Source of the DNA: an uncultured Erysipelotrichaceae bacterium
Lineage (GTDB): Bacteria > Bacillota_I > Bacilli_A > RF39 > UBA660
Assembly (NCBI GenBank): GCA_902783405.1
Contig: CACZQZ010000082.1
Span: 1-14,417, forward strand
Direction of reading: 5' to 3'
Length of the DNA stretch: 14,417 nt
The notes under the pieces were generated by a model. The model was not told where the DNA came from. It did not search any database and saw only the letters and a list, made by a program, of their open reading frames with translations. Shown piece after piece: positions 7,401 through 14,417 of the stretch. Both the position numbers and the translations under genes were made by a program. Position 1 is the stretch's first letter. Each line of letters begins with the position of its first letter.

Positions 7401-7694
7401 TTAATATTTAAAATGTGAAATAATCAAAACAAATAAGGTTATAAAAACAATATAGATTCCATTATTTCTTAGAAAAACAACAAAAAATGTTAAAACTAAA
7501 TATTTGATTATACCTTTTGTTTTTTTTAAAATTTCATTATTACTTAAAGCAACATTACCTATAAATATAATTAAAAGAAAAATGCAATACAAAATAATGT
7601 ATCTTTCCAAAGAGAAATAGCATACAAAGGAATTAATAGAAAAAATATGTTTATACTCTTGTTGTTTTGCTCCTATAAAATTTATCCTTATCAT
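7401..7694 (-). pseudogene. Degraded fragment of a second DUF6020/GT-C-like gene
   Basis: This 97-codon frame resembles an internal slice of the large membrane protein encoded just upstream. FSINSF...ERYIIL...FLRNNGI (residues 18-80) lines up with FSILPS...WKDVIF...FFRHNGI (about 248-313 of the 625-aa protein) with only a three-residue gap. The conserved WKD has become LER, and both the catalytic N-terminal region and the whole C-terminal part are missing. Flanking DNA on both sides is extremely AT-rich with no homologous extension I can see. Only a weak AAAAGA precedes the ATG. It is most simply the relic of a duplicated or exchanged gene. A genuine small membrane protein is the alternative. 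Confidence 0.5.
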
Positions 7695-7886
7695 TATCTT
7701 TTCTATATAATAAAAGAAAATTTGTAATAAAAGAAAAATAATTATTAAAAAAAGATATGTTTTATTTCAAATTTGATAAAATCATTTTGTTTTATAGATG
7801 ATAAAATATCTTTAAATTTAATCATTTCATCTGTCATAATAATATATAAAAAAAAAGAAAATAAAAATTTACATATAAAATAAAGT
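7695..7886. other. AT-rich intergenic stretch, no intact gene seen
   Basis: With the relic and 7315-7400 this forms the only large gap of the main unit. It contains a 30-codon minus-strand open frame without ribosome binding site (7745-7837), a terminator-like hairpin (7747-7813) and nothing else I can recognise. It is probably the debris of a gene. Confidence 0.5.
7747..7813 (-). terminator. Possible AT-only terminator after the DUF6020 gene
   Basis: On the minus strand AAAGATAT (plus 7806-7813) can pair with ATATCTTT (plus 7751-7758). The stem continues through TTTAT/ATAAA past a two-base bulge, a smaller ATAAAA/TTTTAT hairpin lies inside, and seven T follow. The stem has only one GC pair and the loop is long, so it may be weak or fortuitous. 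Confidence 0.3.
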
Positions 7887-9764
7887 TCATTTTCTTTTAT
7901 GTTTGTTTTTTAATAAATTATTATTTGCTACTTTTAGATTATATTTTCCAAAAACAACTACAAATAAAATAATAAAAACAGTAATAACCTCTATATACCA
8001 AATATAACGATATGCTTGAAAAGCTAAAAGTAATACCCATGTTGCTGTATTTCCAAGCATTGGTATATATATAGGATATAATTTACGATTGTTCTTAAAT
8101 AAGTAAAAAGCAACTATAAATAAAAGCATAATATAAACTGCACCTCTAGATACAATATTATCTAAAATAAATATATTGATTAATTTATAAGCAAAACTAG
8201 TATATATATTATAAATTTTATTATTAGGAACAAACGCTTCATCTCCAGTAATAGAAGAACTAACATTTTTTTTAAGAGCTTCTATTTCTTTTTCTCCTAA
8301 ATTAGCTGGAAGCCAAATACCTGTTCCATATCGATGATTAAATGATTTATCTGGTTGTTTCATATTCCATAAAATATCAGCTCCATCTAATCTTTCTTTT
8401 ATAGTATCTAATGGATGCTCAAATAAATTATGCATGTATGCAATGAAAGCTTCTTTAGTTGTAATTACAGCATTATCACCTAGTTTATTTTGATAAGAAG
8501 AAAACTTTTCATTAAAGCCATAGCTATCTACATTATATTGATCATATTCTGATTTTAAAATTTTTAAAGATCCGTAGTGAGTTACAACTTTTTCGGTATA
8601 CTTAGGAAGTTTTGATGTCTGTAAAATCTGTCCCGAACTTCTTGTAACTAAATTTGTTAAAGGAGAATAACTAGTATTAGAATCTACAGGCGGACACAAA
8701 TGATTATTTAAAGTATGAATTCCTCCATAACTAATTAATAATAAAATAGTTAAAATAACATAAGATTTATTCTTGGTTCTTATAATTTTATAAATAAAAT
8801 AAATAATAACAAATACAAATGGACCTATTCCATTATGTCTAAAAAAAGAAACAAGCATTGTAGATATAATAAATGAAATAAAGTTTATTTTGTTTTTAAA
8901 AAAGGCTTTTTCATTTAAAACTAACTTTAAAACTAAATAAGTCATCCATAGTAAACTTACAGTAAAAATAACATCTTTCCAAAGACTTACAACAAGCAAG
9001 TAGCTAGATGGTAATATAGAAAATAAAAATGAAAAAGTATAAATAAATATTTTAGATAATCCATGCTCATATAAAAAACTCAAAATAGAACTTAATAAAA
9101 AAGCAAAAAAGATAATTTGTAAATATATAAAGAAAGCAGGATTTTTAATAATAATCAAACTTGCCCTTAAAAGTAATGTCATAAGTACTGGATGGGAATT
9201 ATTTAAATCCCATACACCTAATGCTTGAAGGTATTGATCAACTGAATCAGATGTAATAGTACCTGGAAACATTCCAATAAAAACAATTGTCCAAATACTC
9301 ATAAAAATCATAAAGCAAATCCAAAATACTTTTCTTTTATTTCTTTTTATTTCATTTTTATTAACTTTTTTTAAATTAATCTTCAAAGAAAATTTTTCTA
9401 ATAAATATAAGAAAAATAATTCTACTGGTACACACCAAATCACTAATAACGAATAAAATAATAATCTTTTTAAAGTAATATAAATACGTACTTGATTTAA
9501 AAATAGTGGTTGTCCTGCAATAATAAATGCCATAATCATTGCAATTAATAAAGTAAAAATCCATGCTTTTTTTCTTATATATTTTTCTTTAAAATCTTCA
9601 GTATATGTAAAGAAAAAGTATCCTGATAAAACAGATAATCCTAGAAAAACAATCATTGAAATTCTATCTAAATTTATTCCAACAGTTTCACTTTCAAATA
9701 ATAAATAACATAAAGAAATCAAACAAAATATTAAAGCAACTCTTTTTATTTCATCTTTTTTCAT
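7887..9764 (-). CDS. DUF6020-family multi-spanning membrane protein, putative GT-C glycosyltransferase
   Basis: A 625-aa protein with more than a dozen hydrophobic segments. After four or five membrane spans, the first large external loop carries FPGTITSDSVDQYLQALG (about 166-183), with acidic residues Asp173 and Asp176, then NSHPVLMTLL with His191. SLWKDVIF (261-268) and FFRHNG (307-312) follow. These are the conserved blocks of the DUF6020 group, and an acidic first loop is the hallmark of GT-C transferases that use polyprenyl-phosphate sugars outside the membrane. A soluble region (about 350-500) lies between the spans. The start at 9764 is one base from the stop of the preceding gene, with AAAGGAAAGAG upstream. 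With the DPM1-like enzyme and flippase downstream it is the natural candidate to attach the flipped sugar to the exported polymer. GT-C activity is inferred, not proven for the family as far as I know. Confidence 0.75.
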   Translation of the reverse strand: MKKDEIKRVALIFCLISLCYLLFESETVGINLDRISMIVFLGLSVLSGYFFFTYTEDFKEKYIRKKAWIFTLLIAMIMAFIIAGQPLFLNQVRIYITLKRLLFYSLLVIWCVPVELFFLYLLEKFSLKINLKKVNKNEIKRNKRKVFWICFMIFMSIWTIVFIGMFPGTITSDSVDQYLQALGVWDLNNSHPVLMTLLLRASLIIIKNPAFFIYLQIIFFAFLLSSILSFLYEHGLSKIFIYTFSFLFSILPSSYLLVVSLWKDVIFTVSLLWMTYLVLKLVLNEKAFFKNKINFISFIISTMLVSFFRHNGIGPFVFVIIYFIYKIIRTKNKSYVILTILLLISYGGIHTLNNHLCPPVDSNTSYSPLTNLVTRSSGQILQTSKLPKYTEKVVTHYGSLKILKSEYDQYNVDSYGFNEKFSSYQNKLGDNAVITTKEAFIAYMHNLFEHPLDTIKERLDGADILWNMKQPDKSFNHRYGTGIWLPANLGEKEIEALKKNVSSSITGDEAFVPNNKIYNIYTSFAYKLINIFILDNIVSRGAVYIMLLFIVAFYLFKNNRKLYPIYIPMLGNTATWVLLLAFQAYRYIWYIEVITVFIILFVVVFGKYNLKVANNNLLKNKHKRK

Positions 9765-9765
9765 T

Positions 9766-11466
9766 TTACATGCTCTTTCCTTTTATTTTGCGGTATGTTC
9801 TTTTCCCTTTATCATAAACACTCTGTGGAAAAATAACACTTGCTACTTTTCTAACTGTATTTAAAATTACTCTTTTTATTTTAAATGATAGTTTTTCTTT
9901 TTTTTCTTTTTTATGTTTAAAATAGTAATTTAAAACATCATATTTATAAGATCTCATTCCTACTCTTACATCCCACCATGTAGCATCATAGTGATGAAGT
10001 GATACATTTTGATTGTTAAATACATCTACTAATAATACATCTGGTGAATAAATAGTAAAATATGGAGCAATTTCATGACTATACCCATCATATTTTATCT
10101 TATAATACTTTTTTAATACTCTAGTTAGCCTAACTACGATAGTAGTATCAATATCTAGTGTTCCATCTTCTTTAACAAAATGATCTGTTTGATAACCTCT
10201 TAACCATTCTTCAACAATAGGATGATGATCTATAGCACCAAATATACAAGCATTTACATTATTTGTTTCGGCAGGAAAGAAAATATTATTTAATCTCAAA
10301 AAGTCAATGTTATTGGTTAATTCCATATCTGTATCCATATAAAATCCACCTTGTTCATAAATTACTTTTATTCTAAAATAATCCGCTACAAAAGCCCATT
10401 TTTTATTTTCATAAGCTTCTTTAACATAATCATTCTCATAAACATCACAGTTACTTTCATTCCATTCAATAATTTCATAATCTGGAGCATATTTTTTCCA
10501 TGTTTCAATACATCTTTTCGTTAAATCATTAAGTGGATTTCCACCAAACCAAAAGTAATGTATTTTTTTAGGAATTAATTTTTGATTATAAATATTTTCT
10601 TTTCTTCCCGATTCTATTTCATTTAAAATATATTGATTCTCTAAAAATCTCTCTTTATATTTATTTGCATATTCCAAGTACTCTTCCGCATACTCTGGTC
10701 TAAAGTGTAAAAATTCTACTAAAATATGATAAACTGCATATTCTAATTCTTTAATGTATTCTTTGTTACCTAAAGTAAGAGATCTTTCACAAGCTTCTAA
10801 TATTCCTAATATTTTAGGATTTTTACTTACATGAGAAATAGATCCTTCTCTCTGTCTATAAAAATATAAATTTTTAGAAATATGAGCTATATTTTTAGCA
10901 TAGCTCGTTAAAATTGGCGTTGTAGCCACGTCTTCATACCAAATACTAGGATTAGGATACTTTACAATATCAAATAACTTATAATCATAACATCTAGCCC
11001 ATGCAAAGGAAGGTTCAGTTGATCTTAAAATAAAGTCTTCTTTTGTTTGCTTTTCGGCAAAATAACACCCTCTATGGTTACCCTCTTTAGCTCCATCCAA
11101 TACTTCATAAGCATCAAAAATGATTAAATCGTATCCTTCTTCCATTTTACTATAAATGGTACTAACGTAATCTTCTGTTACCCAGTCATCACTATCAACA
11201 AAAGTTAAGTATTTATAAGTAGCTCTATCAATACCATAATTTCGAGCATCACATAATCCTCCATTTTTTTTATGAAAAACTTTTATTTTTTTATTCTTTT
11301 TATATTCATCACAAAGTTTTCCAGTTTTATCGGTACTTCCATCATCAATTAGAAGTATTTCATAATTATCTATTTGCTGATTTAGTAATGAATCTACACA
11401 TGTTTTTAAATATTTCTCAACATTATAACAAGGTACAATAATGCTAATTCCATCTTTTCTTTCCAT
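9766..11466 (-). CDS. Bifunctional GT2-GT32 fusion glycosyltransferase (downstream copy)
   Basis: A 566-aa protein with two glycosyltransferase domains. The N-terminal GT2 domain (about 5-220) has GISIIVPCYN, LLIDDGSTD (38-46), DSDD (91-94) and a YEDVAT acceptor-site motif (177-182). The second domain (about 296-520) is of the GT32/Gly_transf_sug type related to yeast Och1 and capsular transferases: LIPKKIHYFWFGG, IIEWNES, and YFRIKVIYEQGG leading to the DTD metal motif (378-380). A basic tail (KEKKEKLSFKIKR to TYRKIKGK) probably binds the membrane surface. Such an enzyme could add two sugars in sequence. It lies 10 bp after a close paralog of the same architecture, with TAGGAG overlapping that gene's stop as its SD. 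The polymer and sugars are unknown. Confidence 0.88.
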   Translation of the reverse strand: MERKDGISIIVPCYNVEKYLKTCVDSLLNQQIDNYEILLIDDGSTDKTGKLCDEYKKNKKIKVFHKKNGGLCDARNYGIDRATYKYLTFVDSDDWVTEDYVSTIYSKMEEGYDLIIFDAYEVLDGAKEGNHRGCYFAEKQTKEDFILRSTEPSFAWARCYDYKLFDIVKYPNPSIWYEDVATTPILTSYAKNIAHISKNLYFYRQREGSISHVSKNPKILGILEACERSLTLGNKEYIKELEYAVYHILVEFLHFRPEYAEEYLEYANKYKERFLENQYILNEIESGRKENIYNQKLIPKKIHYFWFGGNPLNDLTKRCIETWKKYAPDYEIIEWNESNCDVYENDYVKEAYENKKWAFVADYFRIKVIYEQGGFYMDTDMELTNNIDFLRLNNIFFPAETNNVNACIFGAIDHHPIVEEWLRGYQTDHFVKEDGTLDIDTTIVVRLTRVLKKYYKIKYDGYSHEIAPYFTIYSPDVLLVDVFNNQNVSLHHYDATWWDVRVGMRSYKYDVLNYYFKHKKEKKEKLSFKIKRVILNTVRKVASVIFPQSVYDKGKRTYRKIKGKSM

Positions 11467-11476
11467 ACATCTTCTC

Positions 11477-13237
11477 CTATCTTGTTGGTTTTATTTTACG
11501 ATATATTTTTTTTAAACCATTATAAACTTTTTTTGGTAATAACTTTTTTAAAGTTTTTGTTAACGTTTTATATGTCTTTCTTTTAAAAGAATTTTCATAA
11601 ATTTCTTCTTGTTTTCTTCTGTTTTCTTCTTCTTCTCTTTTCCTTTTTTCATCTTCTTCTTTACGAATTTTTTCTTTATATAAAGTTTCAAAATAGTATT
11701 TCAATACTTCATATTTATAAGATACAATATTTTCAATATCCCACCATGTAGCTTTATAGTGATGAACAGCTACATTTTTTCCATTTCCTACATCAATAAT
11801 AAAAGTATCTGGTGAATATAATATTAAATCATCAAATTCTTCTGTTTCACACAAGTATTTAATATCATAATACTTATTTAAAACATCTGTTATTCTTCTT
11901 ACGATAGTTTTATAATTATATGATTTATCTTCTAAAACAAAACAATCATTTTCATAACTATCTAGTATTTCTTTAATGATTTTATTTTTAGGTAAACTAG
12001 AGATAAAACCAGCGCATACATTGTCTGTTTCCATTGGAAAAGCAAGTGGTTTTAATCTTAAAAAATCAATTTCTTTTTTTAGTTCCATATCGGTATCAAG
12101 ATAAATACCGCCTTCTTCATACAAAATTTTTAATCTAAAATAATCTGCAACAAAAGCATATTTTTTATTTTCATAAGCTTCTTTAACATATCTATTTTCT
12201 TTGATATTACAGTTACTTTCATTCCATTCTATAATTTCATATTCTGGTGCATATTTTCTCCATGTTTCAATATATCTTAGTACTTCTTCTGGCTTTTCAC
12301 TGCCAAACCAAAAGTAATGTATTTTTTTTGGTATTAACTTTAGTTTAGATAAATCATGAAATTCACGTTTTTCAATTTTTTCTTTTATATATTTATTTTG
12401 TTCAAATCTCTTTTTATTATTTTGATAAAATTCATAAAAATGATCAACAAAATTTGGTCTATAATAAATAAAATTATCTAAGCTATAATAAACTGCATAT
12501 TCAATTTCTTTCGTATATTCTTTAGGTGCTTCCTTAAGCATTCTATTCCATGCTCTTATGATACCAAAATTTCTTTTGTCATCTTTTTGTCTTGTGATCG
12601 ATTTAAAGTGTTGCCTATAATAGTAACAAGGTTTATTTACGTGACAAATTTTTTTAGCATTCATAATAAGTATAGGTACTGTAGCACTATCTGTAAAATA
12701 TGCATTTTCTTCTGGAAATTTAATTTTTTCAAACAATTTATAATGAAAACATCTACACCACAAAAAAGATGGCTCTGTCGACTGCATAACAAAATCTTTT
12801 TTTGTGGTTTTTTCTGTTTCAATAAAACATCTTCGATATTTAGCATCTTCTATTTTCCAACCACTTGGGATTTCATAAGCATCTATAGTTACTATATCAT
12901 ATCCCTCTTTTATTCTATCATACATTGTTTTTAAATAATCTTCTGTTACCCAGTCATCAGCATCTGTAAAAGTAATATATTCATATCTCGCTTTATTAAG
13001 AGCAAAATTACGTGCTACTGCACATCCTTCATTTTCTTTATGAAATACTCTTACTTTCTTATCTTTTTTAGCATAATCATCACATATTTGAGGAGTATTA
13101 TCTGTACTACCATCATCGACAAGAAGTATTTCATAATTATTTATTTGTTGTTTTAATAATGAATCTAAGCACTCTCTTAAATACTTTTCAGTATTATAGA
13201 CTGGAACAATAACAGATATGCCATCTTTTCTTTTCAT
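11477..13237 (-). CDS. Bifunctional GT2-GT32 fusion glycosyltransferase (upstream copy)
   Basis: A 586-aa paralog of the next gene with the same order of domains: GT2 (about 5-225; GISVIVPVYN, LLVDDGSTD, DADD at 92-95) and GT32 (about 300-520; LIPKKIHYFWFGS, IIEWNES, DYFRLKILYEEGG, DTD at 381-383). Two differences stand out. The acceptor-site motif reads FTDSAT where the other copy has YEDVAT, so the usual Glu is replaced. A highly charged Lys/Glu/Arg stretch of about 25 residues (521-546) before the basic tail is absent from the other copy and may form a single alpha helix or coiled coil. The SD AGGTGA precedes ATG 13237, which lies 8 bp after the permease stop. Divergence between copies suggests different sugars added to one polymer. 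Confidence 0.88.
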   Translation of the reverse strand: MKRKDGISVIVPVYNTEKYLRECLDSLLKQQINNYEILLVDDGSTDNTPQICDDYAKKDKKVRVFHKENEGCAVARNFALNKARYEYITFTDADDWVTEDYLKTMYDRIKEGYDIVTIDAYEIPSGWKIEDAKYRRCFIETEKTTKKDFVMQSTEPSFLWCRCFHYKLFEKIKFPEENAYFTDSATVPILIMNAKKICHVNKPCYYYRQHFKSITRQKDDKRNFGIIRAWNRMLKEAPKEYTKEIEYAVYYSLDNFIYYRPNFVDHFYEFYQNNKKRFEQNKYIKEKIEKREFHDLSKLKLIPKKIHYFWFGSEKPEEVLRYIETWRKYAPEYEIIEWNESNCNIKENRYVKEAYENKKYAFVADYFRLKILYEEGGIYLDTDMELKKEIDFLRLKPLAFPMETDNVCAGFISSLPKNKIIKEILDSYENDCFVLEDKSYNYKTIVRRITDVLNKYYDIKYLCETEEFDDLILYSPDTFIIDVGNGKNVAVHHYKATWWDIENIVSYKYEVLKYYFETLYKEKIRKEEDEKRKREEEENRRKQEEIYENSFKRKTYKTLTKTLKKLLPKKVYNGLKKIYRKIKPTR

Positions 13238-13245
13238 AAAATCAC

Positions 13246-14022
13246 CTAAAATTCCTCTGCAAAATTTTTCTCTAACTTTTTAAATGTTACAAGTCCAATT
13301 GTAAAAATAATAATTGCTACTAAAAATATTATGCCCAAATTAGTAAAATTAGGTAGTCTATGATAAAATAATATATCTCTATAAGAATTAATAATCGTAG
13401 TCATAGGATTTAACATCAAAATAGCTTGATATTTTGGTGGTAACATATCTAAACTATAAACTACTGGAGTTGCATAAAACATTGCCATAATAATAACATT
13501 AACAATATGTTCTAAATCTCTAACATAAACAGTCGCAGATGATAAGAATAATGCACAACCTAATAACAGTATTGTTTCAATTAGTAAAATAAATGGAAAA
13601 AGTAGAACATGAATGCTTATTCCGACACCTGAACCTAGCAAGAAAAGAACCATAATTAAACAAGAAATTAAGAAATTAACAACACAACTTGCTACTACAG
13701 AAATTGGTATAATTTCTCTTGGAAAATATACTTTCTTTAAGATATTTCCATTACTAATAACGGAAAAGCTAGATGAAGCAATCGTTGTTGTAAAGAAATT
13801 CCATGGCAGTAATGCCACCATTAGAAATACAGGATAATTTGGTATATCTCTTCCCATAATAAGTGGAAAAATAAATGCATATACAGCAAGCATTAAAAGT
13901 GGATTTAAAAATGACCACAAAACACCTAACCAAGCACCTTTATATTTTCCTCTAATCTCTTTTTGTATATTCGTTTTTAAAAGTTCTCTATACTGATATA
14001 AATTTCTTACTAATGTAACCAT
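13246..14022 (-). CDS. ABC-2 type polysaccharide/teichoic-acid exporter permease (TagG/Wzm-like)
   Basis: A 258-aa integral membrane subunit of an ABC exporter that moves undecaprenyl-linked polysaccharide or wall teichoic acid out of the cell. The amphipathic N-terminus (NLYQYRELLKTNIQKEIRGKYKGAWLG) is the typical cytoplasmic ATPase-contacting region. It is followed by FLNPLLMLAVYAF and about six hydrophobic segments, including the family's VYVRDLEHIVNVI and ATPVVYSLDMLP blocks near the C-terminal third. Length is normal for TagG/Wzm/RfbA. The frame runs to a GTG at 14031, which overlaps the ATPase gene, but the ATG at 14022 gives the usual N-terminus and leaves one base after the upstream stop; GAAGGTG lies about ten bases before it. 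Together with the adjacent ATPase it forms the exporter of this locus. Confidence 0.9.
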   Translation of the reverse strand: MVTLVRNLYQYRELLKTNIQKEIRGKYKGAWLGVLWSFLNPLLMLAVYAFIFPLIMGRDIPNYPVFLMVALLPWNFFTTTIASSSFSVISNGNILKKVYFPREIIPISVVASCVVNFLISCLIMVLFLLGSGVGISIHVLLFPFILLIETILLLGCALFLSSATVYVRDLEHIVNVIIMAMFYATPVVYSLDMLPPKYQAILMLNPMTTIINSYRDILFYHRLPNFTNLGIIFLVAIIIFTIGLVTFKKLEKNFAEEF

Positions 14023-14023
14023 A

Positions 14024-14417
14024 TTAACCACACACCTTCAAGTATTCATCAACAACTTCTTCTGTGTTTCCTTGCATTTTAATTTGGCCATCTTTAAGCC
14101 ATACTGCTTTATCACAAAATTGTTTTATTTTTTTCATATCATGGGATACAATGACAATTGTTTTCCCTTCTCTTTTTAGTTCTCCCATTTTTTCTAAGCA
14201 ACGATCTTGGAAATGTTGATCTCCAACAGCTAAAATTTCATCTACTAATAAAATATCTGCATCAACGTTAATAGCAACAGCAAAAGCAAGTCTCATATAC
14301 ATTCCAGAAGAATATGTTCTTACTGGATTGTCAATAAATTCCTCTAATTCTGAGAATTTGATAATTTTTTCTAATCTATTATCAATTTCTTTTTTCGTCA
14401 TTCCAAAAATAGAAGCA
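14024..14417 (-). CDS. ABC exporter ATPase subunit (TagH/Wzt-like), N-terminal part outside window
   Basis: The last 130 residues of an ATPase whose start lies beyond the right edge: the frame stays open past the ATG at 14401, reading ASIFGMTKKEID, as in the internal ILGMSKKEID block of the family. Visible motifs are the degenerate signature VRTYSSGMYMRLAFAVA, Walker B DILLVDEILAVGD, the D-loop, and the switch histidine in IVSHD. Walker A is off the edge. The protein ends shortly after the ATPase core (EEVVDEYLKVCG), so it lacks the C-terminal carbohydrate-binding extension of some Wzt proteins. Short ATPases of this kind do not select a chain-end cap and resemble TarH or the ATPases of rhamnan exporters. 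It is the first visible gene of the main unit, one base before the permease gene. Confidence 0.9.
   Translation of the reverse strand, partial: ASIFGMTKKEIDNRLEKIIKFSELEEFIDNPVRTYSSGMYMRLAFAVAINVDADILLVDEILAVGDQHFQDRCLEKMGELKREGKTIVIVSHDMKKIKQFCDKAVWLKDGQIKMQGNTEEVVDEYLKVCG

Noticed and set aside
7745..7837. Thirty-codon minus-strand frame starting MTDEMIKFKDIL in the large gap
   Set aside because: There is no Shine-Dalgarno sequence before the ATG, no recognisable family, and it coincides with a terminator-like hairpin. It may be debris of a decayed gene but is not supported as a gene.
6278..7889. Mollicutes-type code in which TGA means Trp
   Set aside because: The AT richness suggested it, but the DUF2304, DPM1-like and DUF6020 genes all end at TGA at natural protein ends, and Trp positions in conserved motifs use TGG.
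10397..12230. Direct DNA repeat between 10397-10470 and 12158-12230
   Set aside because: The similarity is the conserved GT32 coding block of the two paralogous genes, not a separate mobile or recombination repeat.
12587..12934. Open frame of 115 codons on the plus strand
   Set aside because: It lies wholly antisense to the clear GT2-GT32 coding sequence, its product is Phe/Cys/Ile-rich with no family resemblance, and no promoter or RBS is seen. The same applies to the shorter plus-strand frames at 1231-1413, 1534-1746 and 13613-13837.
1..14417. Mobile elements, tRNA/rRNA genes or CRISPR arrays
   Set aside because: I looked for transposase or integrase frames, terminal inverted repeats, regularly spaced repeats and tRNA-like cloverleaves and saw none that hold up.

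Overview
The window looks like a piece of an AT-rich Bacillota (Firmicutes) chromosome. The evidence is a very low GC content by eye, strong Shine-Dalgarno sites (AGAGGTG, AAAGGTGA, AGGAGG), intrinsic terminators with long U tracts, and a gene set typical of low-GC Gram-positive cell-wall polysaccharide loci. TGA serves as a real stop (for example at 6278-6280 and 7887-7889), so the code is the standard bacterial one, not the Mycoplasma/Spiroplasma code. A species cannot be named from the sequence alone.

Apart from a 14-codon tail of a plus-strand gene at the left edge, every gene is on the minus strand, so the locus reads from right to left. First comes the main polysaccharide unit (14417 down to about 3239). 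It holds an ABC-2 exporter (ATPase truncated by the window edge, then permease), two tandem paralogous GT2-GT32 fusion glycosyltransferases, and a large DUF6020/GT-C-like membrane protein. An AT-rich gap follows with a decayed fragment of a second such protein. Then come a dolichyl-phosphate-mannose-synthase-like GT2, a DUF2304 small membrane protein, a Wzx-type flippase and two more GT2 enzymes, closed by a clear intrinsic terminator at 3239-3268. Most junctions are overlaps or gaps of a few bases, so the genes are probably co-transcribed. The exception is the 570-bp gap around 7315-7886, which may contain a terminator and a promoter.

The second unit (about 3206 down to 59) has its own promoter (TTGATT, 17 bp, GATAAT) and a leader of about 100 nt. 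The leader holds a small hairpin and then a very strong intrinsic terminator a few bases before the ribosome binding site, so it is a candidate attenuator, riboswitch or small RNA. The unit encodes a 134-aa membrane protein with a Lys/Arg-rich tail, an MdoB/OpgB-like phosphoglycerol transferase, and an acyltransferase-3 O-acyltransferase. It ends in a palindromic terminator facing the convergent plus-strand gene.

Read together, the set resembles the logic of streptococcal rhamnose-polysaccharide loci such as the group A carbohydrate cluster. Cytoplasmic glycosyltransferases would build a polymer exported by the ABC transporter. The DPM1-like enzyme with DUF2304 would make an undecaprenyl-phosphate sugar, the Wzx protein would flip it, and the GT-C protein would add it outside the membrane. 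The MdoB-like and acyltransferase enzymes would add glycerol-phosphate and acyl decorations. This pathway model is inference from gene families and order; sugar identities cannot be read from the sequence.
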